Source of the DNA: Isochrysis galbana
Lineage: Eukaryota; Haptophyta; Isochrysidales; Isochrysidaceae
Direction of reading: 5' to 3'
NCBI GenBank assembly: GCA_018136815.1
Contig: CM030939.1
Location: forward strand, 1,533,930 to 1,597,929
DNA: 64,000 nt
Position 1 is the stretch's first letter. The number at the start of each line of letters is the position of its first letter. The translations under genes and the position numbers were made by a program. The notes under the pieces are model-generated. The model made no database searches and had not been told where the DNA came from. It saw only the letters and a list, made by a program, of their open reading frames with translations. Positions 19,388-26,360 of this stretch are shown one piece after another.

Positions 19388-19495
19388 TAAGAGGTTTAGC
19401 TACCCTAAAAAAAATCTTCTTAAAATTTCCGCTACGTGTGCGGCGTGAGGCAGCTTGCTAGTGTCCCTCCCTACTACCCAACCTTAACGGATAAA
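19388..19495 (-). mobile_element. LINE 3'-UTR end upstream of the 15988-19380 copy
   Basis: Plus-strand AAAAAAATCTTCTTAAAATTT, then CGTGTGCGGCGTGAGGCAGC and CTCCCTACTACCCAACC, match other LINE 3' ends in reverse. On the minus strand it immediately precedes AGGGTAGCTAAACCTCTTAATAG, so successive LINE insertions are stacked head to tail. Confidence 0.7.
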
Positions 19496-19499
19496 GGTA

Positions 19500-20605
19500 C
19501 CCAGCTTTCTAGGACAAGTCCTAGAAACTAGGACGGACTTTGCTAGGTGAGAGCATGAGCATACCATGTTAATTTGTCCCAAACATTGGCTATTGAGTTA
19601 CCACATGCATGTCCTCATTAAATGTTCCAGGTGTACCTAGGCACCATTCCCTCAGCAACTCAGCAACACCAAGTTTTGTGACGCATGGCGCTCGATGCTG
19701 CTCGCTGGTCGACAAAAGTTTGTTGGCCGCTGGCGGGAGAGGTGCGCTGCCGATCGCGCCCGCTCTGGCGCAGGTCGACCAGGCCCGTACCTACAATGCC
19801 TTTGCCGCCCCAAACGTCAGGTTCCCGACTCGTCTTTCGACGCTGTGAGGCAGGGAGAACACCTGCCGCCAATGCTCAACCAGAGCATCGGCGGCAGGTG
19901 TTCTCTCTATATTTTCGTCGGCTCCTCGGATTTTCACGTGCATCATAGGGCTGGTAGCAATCTAGAAATGTTATTTAAGCTAGCCTGCAGCGTGATCTGC
20001 GACGGCGCGACGCCTTCGATTTTCGAGACGAAAATCGGCGAACCCGAACTTGAGCCCAGGGGGAATCCGAATCAACTCGCCTGGAACGACCACGACGAAC
20101 CTAGAAGACGGTGGATAACGAGGAGGGCTCGTATTCAGGCCGAAACATTCTTGCCAAAGAGCCTGGATACAACATGCTGAGGCGGTGCCGCGCGTGATGG
20201 GGCAGCCCATCATGCGCAGCACCGTCATTTTGACGCCTCGCGGCCTGCCGCGCACTGCATGCGCGCGAGGGGCTGGCAGTAGATGCCAGCAGGGGCGAGG
20301 TGGAGGGCGCAGGCGACGCCGGGCGATCGCGCAGGGTTTTGTACTGCCTGCCCGGGGGTTACCGTGCCCATGAACGCAGGCGGCAGGCGCGCGTCGCACA
20401 GCGCGACCTGTGGTGCACTTTTGTGGTCGACGTCGATTTCGCACGAGCGCGAAAACGTTTTTGGGTCTGTGTGTTGAATGGCGTCGAAAATGTGCATATT
20501 TCTCATTAGATTCTGCCTAATACACCCATTTCCAGTAGCATATCCTAAGATCTCGCGATAAAATCTCAATCTTGACTTAGTGAATTTTCACCCTTAGAAG
20601 TTAAA
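19500..20605. other. Intergenic sequence with strong hairpins
   Basis: No gene was recognised. Several open frames exist on both strands but are composition-driven. Two inverted repeats (19855-19905 and 20192-20219) are noted separately or in the findings. Confidence 0.4.
19855..19905. repeat. Long hairpin, 23-bp arms, 5-nt loop
   Basis: The left arm 19855-19877 (GAGAACACCTGCCGCC then AATGCTC) pairs with 19883-19905 with one mismatch around the loop AACCA. It is GC-rich and would be very stable in RNA or as a cruciform. The role is unknown. It might be a small-RNA precursor, a replication or terminator-like signal, or a transposon end. Confidence 0.85.
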
Positions 20606-20609
20606 AGCC

Positions 20610-20625
20610 CTGTTTGACCGCCCTA
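20610..20625 (+). repeat. 16-bp motif shared with 61074-61089
   Basis: CTGTTTGACCGCCCTA, preceded by TTAAAAGCC, recurs inverted near 61071-61100, where TTAAAAAGCCA precedes it. A 15-bp version lies at 14062-14076. It may be the end of a transposable element. Confidence 0.6.
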
Positions 20626-20659
20626 CTCCCCTGTGCCGCCCCCGTTTCCGCTCCTTTTC

Positions 20660-20935
20660 CCCCCGTGCCTTCTCTCTCTTTCCCTCCCCCTCTCTATACT
20701 CTCTCTCTCTCTCTTTAATACTCTCTCTCTCTCTCTCTTTCTCTCCCCCTCTCTATTGTACTCTCTCTCTCTTCTCTGTCTCTTCTCTTTCCACTCTCTC
20801 TCTTCTCTCTCTCTCTCTCTCTCCACTCTCTCCCCCCCCCCCCCCCCCCTCTCTCTCTCTCCCTTCTCTCTCCCTCCCTCTCTCCACTCTCTCCCTCCAT
20901 CTCTCTCTCCCCCCCCCTCTCTCCTCTCTCTCTCG
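20660..20935 (+). repeat. CT-rich simple repeat
   Basis: Nearly pure (CT)n with a C run around 20831-20848. Frames here are Ser/Leu or Arg/Glu repeats and are not genes. Confidence 0.9.
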
Positions 20936-21545
20936 AGAAGCGAGAAGGGGGTGGAACCCGTCGCCGCCTCGCGGGGAGGAGTCATCAGTGCGCGGACGCC
21001 CAGAGCTCCCCGCGATCTCGATCTCGGCGCAGCCCTCCCGAGGGCTCCCTGCTCGGGTTTCGTCGGGTAGCCCGTGTTGTGCACCGGAGAGTCGGAGGAA
21101 CTGATTGCGATTCTAGAGTCCCACGACGAGATCGCAATCTAAAGCCCCGCACCCCGCCGGAGTCTGCGGGCGAGATCGGAGCTCAGATGCACTCCATCAG
21201 GAGAGCTCGACTCTCAAGAAGAAGGGCAACTAATAAACCCACTCGACGAGCCCAGTGAGGCAGATCTCCTCCCCTCTGCGCCCCTCTGCTCTTTCACAGT
21301 ACAAGCCCCTCTCTCTCACATACTCTCTCTTCCTCCCCCTCCCTCTCACCCTGTACTCTCTGCGCCCTCTCCTCGCGTACACACCCAGGGAGAGAGGCTC
21401 TCACGCCCCCTCTCTCTCTTTGGTTCGGGGCTTCTTCTCCCTATGAATTCGAGGGAACTTCTCTCACGCGAATCAGACCAACGACGACGGTGCGAAGTCT
21501 TACGCTTTCTCGCCGTGGGGGGCGCGGAGATCATCTATAAACACG
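20936..21545. other. Unique sequence between two simple repeats
   Basis: Mixed-composition sequence with a short CT-rich patch at 21300-21420. No gene was recognised. It lies upstream of the FolD-like gene and may contain its regulatory region. Confidence 0.35.
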
Positions 21546-21689
21546 GCACAGGTCCATTCTAGAGAAGAGAGGGAGGGAGAGAGACTGACTGTGAGAGGGA
21601 GGGAGAGGAGGAGGGAGAGACCAGGGCGGGGGGCGGGGGGAGAGAGAGAGAGAATGAGGGCGAGAGAGAGAGAAGAGAGAGAGGGAGAG

Positions 21690-21738
<49 letters not shown>

Positions 21739-21815
21739 GGAGAGCGGAGAGAGAGAGCCGAGAGAGAGGGAGGGAGGGGAGGGGGGTGGAGGGAGAGAGA
21801 GCCGAGAGAGAGAGA
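21546..21815 (+). repeat. GA-rich simple repeat upstream of the FolD-like gene
   Basis: A nearly pure purine tract ends a few bases before the start codon at 21821. Frames within it are compositional. Confidence 0.9.
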
Positions 21816-21820
21816 GAGAG

Positions 21821-23177
21821 ATGGAAGCTGGGCGGGTGCTATGCGCGGAAGTGCGCGAGTGCGTCTCTGCGTCCGGCCATTCCCCTCGCCTCGTGCTGCT
21901 CCTCGCCCAAGGAGAGCCGCTTGCACTCGCATTCAGCCAGGTGCGCTCTCCCTCTCTCCCTCCCTCCTTCCCCCCCTCTCCACCCTCCTCCCTGTTCGCG
22001 CAAAGCTCTACGCCACCAACTTCACCCCACTCCACACCCTTACCCAATCCTAGCTTCTAAGTTGCTGACCTTTGCTTGGGCCGATCACAGCTTCCCACCT
22101 TGACCTCGCGCCTCCTTCCGTGTGCGCCTCAGCACACTGAAATCGCTGCCGCAGCTGCCGGCATCTCGCTATCGATCCGACACGTCAGTGAAGGCGGCGA
22201 TGCCTTGAAAGCCCAGATTGCAGCGCTCAATGCTGACCCAGATGTCGATGGCATCATACTGCAGCTGCCTTTCCCATCCGAGCTCGGAGATGCGACTGAG
22301 ATGCTGCGACATATCGCACCCTCAAAGGTGTGTGTGTGTGTCGGAGAGGGGGGGGGGGGGGGGGCGGGCGGGGGAAGAGAGTGAGACGGTTCCGCTTGAA
22401 AGGAGCCATGTCCCCCCCTTCATCACAGGTTGTTAGCCCATGCTTCCCCCTTTGCAATTGTAGGACATGGATGGACTTGGTAGCGTGAGCGTTGCACGGT
22501 ACATACGTGAGGCTCGTTCGGCCTTTGCTGGCCGCCCGCTTCCCCTTTCCTCATCCATCACGCCAGCCATTTTCAAGGCCTGTGAGGAAGTGTTGTTTTT
22601 CTATGGCTTGCTGCCAGCCCCGAACTTTGCTAGTCGGCCGTGCATCGTGCTCATGGGCTTGCCTGCACCTGTCGAGGCAGCGCTCGTTCGTTGCCTTGCG
22701 GTGGCGGGCTGCCGTGTGTGGACCGAAGCCTCGGGGTCGTCGGCCGAGGAGGTAGGCCGACAAAGTGCATTGGGCCGGATCGCCTCTGCAGACGCCATTG
22801 TGATTGGTTCGCGACAGCCCGCCATCGTGTGTGCGCAGTGGGTACGCTCGGGCGCTGTTCTCATAGATGTCGGCGCCTCCACTTCGTGCGCTCCACCCCG
22901 CAGCTTCGTTGGTGCCACGTCGACGCCCCCCACGCTTGGTCAAGGCAGTGTTGCGCGCAATGTGCATTGTGTGTCGTGTCACGACGGTTTGGCAGCACAT
23001 ATTGCCGCCGTGCGCATGCACAATGTTTGCAATGCCGCGCTAATCCGACGAGGCTTTGTCGAGATGCGCGACAATGTTTCTCCTGCCCCCACTCTGTTAG
23101 CGCTGCAGAGTGAAGCCAAGCACACGCCCGATGCGGTTCGGGCCGAGGCTGTTGGGCGAATCAATGTCCTTGGCTGA
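21821..23177 (+). CDS. Divergent FolD/MTHFD-like protein (three exons)
   Basis: Exons 21821-21940, 22133-22327 and 22464-23177 are all phase 0. Introns are GTGCGC...CCTCAG and GTGTGT...TTGTAG. The product is 342 aa. Residues 2-100 follow the tetrahydrofolate dehydrogenase/cyclohydrolase N-terminal domain (PRLVLLLAQGEPLALAF, then GIS, ADPDVDGIILQLPFPSEL). Exon 3 opens with the family's K/DMDG junction. A Rossmann-like half follows (PCIVLMGLPAPVEAALVRCL, ADAIVIGSRQPAIV, GAVLIDVGAS). Two usual features are missing. The YxxxK catalytic stretch reads FSQHTE, and the terminal PVPGGVGPMT loop is replaced by CHDGLAAHIAAVRMHNV. The protein may therefore have lost cyclohydrolase and dehydrogenase activity, or be a specialised paralogue. 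Confidence 0.75.
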
Positions 23178-23645
23178 TGAGCTCGGCGCGACAGCAGGCA
23201 TGGCCAACGCTCGTCTTCTCCAAAGTGCCCGCTTGCTTATTGACACGCATGAGCAGATTGTATTACCTCATTTTGAGAGGTTTCGGTCACATCTTTATGC
23301 AAGTCTCTCTTTATTGCCTCATGATGCGACCTTTGTGGTGTGGCTGTTCGATGGCCTCAATCAGCTAAAAAAATGGATCGACTGCATCTCGGACTCAAAC
23401 AAAGAAATCTTTACCAAATCTCCGCTACTCGCACGGCGCGAGGCAGAGTGCGCTTGCGACACGCCTTACTATCCACCCTTACCGACCTGCATCCCCTCAC
23501 CCCACATTCCAGGCTCCTGAAGGCGGAGTCACTAGGTTGGGGGAGGTCATGCGTGCGCGAGCTACCCTAACAGGGATGGTGTGTTTGCGAGTCGGTGTAT
23601 CTTGTTGTTCTCAGGTTCGTTGTCCGTCGTTGTTCGCTGCGTCAA
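23178..23645. other. 3' flank of FolD-like gene with degenerate LINE 3'-UTR piece
   Basis: After the stop codon the sequence is unique until about 23405-23475. There CCGCTACTCGCACGGCGCG and the following AGGCAGAGTG resemble the LINE 3' UTR in reverse. No gene was recognised. Confidence 0.45.
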
Positions 23646-23853
23646 AAACTATTGTTATAGTTTAAGCGATGGAGCGCGCGCCGACCGCTCCCACCTCCCA
23701 GCCCTCTGCCGCCACGACGCCCCAACGGGGCCGACCCAAGCCGCCGGAGCCCAAGCGCTCGCAACCCTCAGCCCCAGCCCCTCCTGATCAGGACGTCGAC
23801 ATGGCGCCGCCTCCCTCGCCTCCCAAGCAGCCACACAGCCAGAGAACAGGCAG
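23646..23853 (+). mobile_element. LINE 5' end / ORF1 N-terminus, left part
   Basis: It begins AAAACTATTGTTATAGTTT and AGCGATGGAGCGCG. It encodes MERAPTAPTSQPSAATTPQRGRP... through PPSPPKQPHSQRTG. The match to ORF1 breaks at GGCAG (23853) and resumes at 25055, so a 1.2-kb sequence splits this copy. Confidence 0.85.
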
Positions 23854-24120
23854 ACCAAAAGCGTTCAATTATCCCCATCCCCGCTAACACCTTTCGTTGT
23901 CACCTGGAGGTAACTTGACTCAACTGGACACTTCACGTGTTGAAACCCACACGTGGTCTGACTCCATTCACTCGACTTGGGGACAAGGTCGATCGATATC
24001 TCGTTGGAATTCACGATCCACCAAAGAGCACTGATGAGTTACACCAAAGAGCACCGACCGCGCAAAAGCAGACAACAAGTTTCGTCACACGTCTATATGG
24101 AGGAGACGAGGAAGAGTGAG

Positions 24121-24239
24121 CAGTTGCCCTGCAGTTGAGCAGTTGCCCTGCAGTTGAGCAGTTGCCCTGCAGTTGAGCAGTTGCCCTGCAGTTGAGCAGT
24201 TGCCCTGCAGTTGAGCAGTTGCCCTGCAGTTGAGCAGTT
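24121..24239 (+). repeat. 19-bp minisatellite, six copies
   Basis: CAGTTGCCCTGCAGTTGAG is repeated six times without a change from 24121 to 24234, followed by a partial copy. Perfect identity implies recent expansion. Confidence 0.95.
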
Positions 24240-24290
24240 CTCCGCCCCCCTGCCGCCCTGCATTGCCTACCAGCCCCCCTCTCCCTTCAC

Positions 24291-24390
24291 CCTTCAGAGC
24301 CCTCCTCTCCCTTCAGAGCCCCCCTCTCCCTTCAGAGCCCTCCTCTCCCTTCAGAGCCCTCCTCTCCCTTTAGAGCCCTCCTCTCCCCTC
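24291..24390 (+). repeat. Second 19-bp-period tandem repeat
   Basis: About five units of AGAGCCCTCCTCTCCCTTC with one or two changes each. It lies just upstream of the ankyrin reading frame and shares the 19-bp period of the minisatellite to its left. Confidence 0.9.
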
Positions 24391-24409
24391 CCCGCGTACC
24401 AGAATCGCG

Positions 24410-24919
24410 ATGGCCTCCTCTTCTGTGAAGCGTCCTATGGAACCAGACGAAGAGCCCCGTCAAGTGTCACCTCACCTGTCTGGACGTCGCAACGGGAAGC
24501 TTCTGTGGGAGTATTGCACTACGAATCAATTCCCCCCTATAGAGGACTTGGGTCAGGACATCGACTTCATGTATGTAGATGATTACCATCAGACCACTTC
24601 ACTGATGGAGGCATCCTCTCGCGGGCATTTCTGGTGCGTAAAGAACACATTGGAGTTGTTCAAGGATCGACAGAAGAGTGCATCTGCATTGGTAACATTT
24701 GTCAACCAGGTTGGAGCTACCCAGAAGCAGACCGCCCTCATCATGGCTGCCAAGCGAGGGCATGCTCATATTGTGGTTGAACTCCTCAATGCTGGTGCCA
24801 TGCTTGAGGCTATGGATGACGATGGATACACTCCTCTACTTCATGCCTGTAAGATGAATCAGTGGCCGAAGTGCTCCTTGCGAATGGTGCTCACATCAGC
24901 AACAACATTCTTCAGATGA
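24410..24919 (+). pseudogene. Ankyrin-repeat protein fragment
   Basis: A 169-codon frame from MASSSVKRPMEPDEEP. After ~60 residues ankyrin repeats begin (TTSLMEASSRGHFWCVKNTLEL, then QTALIMAAKRGHAHIVVELLNAGAMLEAMDDDGYTPLLHACKMN). At about 24855 the frame shifts. The +1 frame continues the repeat (SVAEVLLANGAHISNN), so the gene is broken or truncated there. It ends against repeats at 24920. It was probably captured from a host ankyrin gene by the surrounding insertion. Confidence 0.65.
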
Positions 24920-25054
24920 CCTGTAGGCTGATGGTGATTGAACGCTTTTCCATGCGGTGGGGGTGATGGCGATTGAACGCGTTCCACGTGTAGGCTGATG
25001 GTGATTGAACGCTTTTCTTTGATGTGGGTGATGGTGATTGAGCGCTTCTCGCCT
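24920..25054 (+). repeat. Tandem subterminal repeats
   Basis: GGTGATGGTGATTGAACGC-type motifs occur four times (about 24935, 24967, 25000 and 25030). Two of them lie inside a longer GTAGGCTGATGGTGATTG unit. They form the right end of the 23854-25054 insertion. Confidence 0.8.
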
Positions 25055-25250
25055 GCAGAGTCCTGTTCCTTGGTGCAGACCAGAGCCAGGGCGATGCCCT
25101 GCCACAAGTCTCCCTCGTCTCGCCACCCAACCAAGGACTCCCCATGGGGGATGGCAGCACTGCTGCCACCCTCATGGTGGCAACTCCTACCATCAGTGCA
25201 CCCCTCGTGGGCTTCCCTTCCGTCCCTTCTGTTCCCATCTGAGGCAGTGG
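25055..25250 (+). mobile_element. LINE ORF1 continuation, right part
   Basis: AGAGTCCTGTTCC through CCAAGGACTCCCCATGGG and CTCCTACCATCAGTGCACCC match ORF1 immediately after the point where the left part (23853) ends. It then diverges from the intact copy. Confidence 0.8.
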
Positions 25251-25267
25251 TAACCTCGGATCCGTCA

Positions 25268-25405
25268 CGCCCTCGCTCAAGCCCGCCTGCCCGCCTTCCT
25301 CTGCTGACGGGCCTCAGCCTGTCAGCGTCTCCGAAGTCGTCTCCTCAGCCGGGCCCCTTCCTCATTGACCTCAGGCCCTATTGGCCATCACAATTCGTCA
25401 GCATC
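25268..25405 (+). repeat. ~140-bp dispersed repeat, inverted copy at 61190-61335
   Basis: CCCTCGCTCAAGCCCGCCTG, CTTCCTCTGCTGACGGGC and CCCCTTCCTCATTG through AATTCGTCA match the reverse complement of 61190-61335. Part of it (TGACGAATTGGGATGGCCC) is also at 50465-50483 in reverse. It follows LINE ORF1 sequence here, so it may be a variant ORF1 region. Confidence 0.75.
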
Positions 25406-26360
25406 GTCGCTCTCCTGTCGGCTTTCTCTTCCTTGTTTCCTTCCTTCTGTGTCTTCCCCGCCCAAGTGGGGAAAGATACGTTAGTGTGCGGGAATGTTGG
25501 GTGACGAAAGTCGAGTGTGCGTGTCTTGTGCTGATTGTTGTCGGTCTGGTCGGATTGGTAACCTGTCGGCCTCTGTCGCCCTCGTTCGTCGCCCCAGTCG
25601 TTCCTCGCTCCCTCGTTCTCACTCTCGCTTCTCGCTCCCGTCGTAACAAGCAATCTTACAACACCACTCAAACCCAGCCACTCGCCCTCTCGCCCTCACT
25701 ACCGCTATGTCTGCCCCATCGTCCCGCTCGCCCTCGCCACTGCCCGCCATCCATCCTCCCGCCATTGAGGTGGGTCAGCCCGTCCAACCCGCCAATTTCC
25801 AAAACAACGTGCCTCCCGCCGCCTACCTTCCGTAACTTCCGTTTCCCTCCGTCCCATCCGTAACCTCCTGTCCGTCAGAGGGCTATTGCAGAGACGCCGC
25901 AACGTGCCTTCGCTCCATATTGATACTTGCAATCCATTCCTAGCTAGAGAGAGCTACAAGCGCCACACATCTAAGTCCGCGAAAGTAAATAACGAGGGCA
26001 GCGCAAGGACACGATGGAACGAGGGAGCAATCGGCTTATGCAGCGCAACGCTTGTCAGCAAGTGCATCGTGACATGGCTGAGCCGGTCGCCCGAGTGTCC
26101 CCTCCCGACTCAATCCGAGCGCCCCCCCCAACCCCTACCACATGCTGTGTGATGGGTACGGCCGGTGCGGCCGTGTGATGGGTACGGCCGGTGCGACATC
26201 AACACCTCGAGTTCGTGAGCTCTGGCCCGCTTGGCGGGTGGAGCGCTGTGCGGGACGGGCCATCGCGAGGACGGCTGTCATCGCGTCCGTACCTGTCCGA
26301 TGGGAACCTTGGCCGACGCGGCGCGGCCCGGTAGCGACAGTACAATGCGCCAAGCTCGAA
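25406..26360. other. Intergenic sequence left of GH1 gene
   Basis: No gene was recognised. It includes a 23-bp exact direct duplication (GTGTGATGGGTACGGCC followed by GGTGCG) at 26147-26169 and 26173-26195, in the 3' flank of the GH1 gene. Confidence 0.4.

Larger units (their letters stand above)
23854..25054. mobile_element. 1.2-kb insertion in LINE ORF1 carrying an ankyrin gene fragment
   Basis: Bounded by GCAG on both sides (23850-23853 and 25055-25058). The left end has AAAAGCGTTCAATTATC. The right end, reverse complemented, has GAGAAGCGCTCAATCACC, an imperfect terminal inverted repeat. Further copies of this motif lie at about 24930-25020. Inside are a 19-bp minisatellite, a second 19-bp-period tract and an ankyrin-repeat reading frame. 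No transposase is present. A non-autonomous gene-carrying transposon is the best reading, though a TSD as short as 4 bp is weak evidence. Confidence 0.6.

Noticed and set aside
22328-22375. GT and G runs as a functional repeat
   Set aside because: It is simply the start of intron 2 of the FolD-like gene.
24121-24239. CRISPR-like array
   Set aside because: The 19-bp units are directly adjacent with no spacers, in a eukaryotic context.
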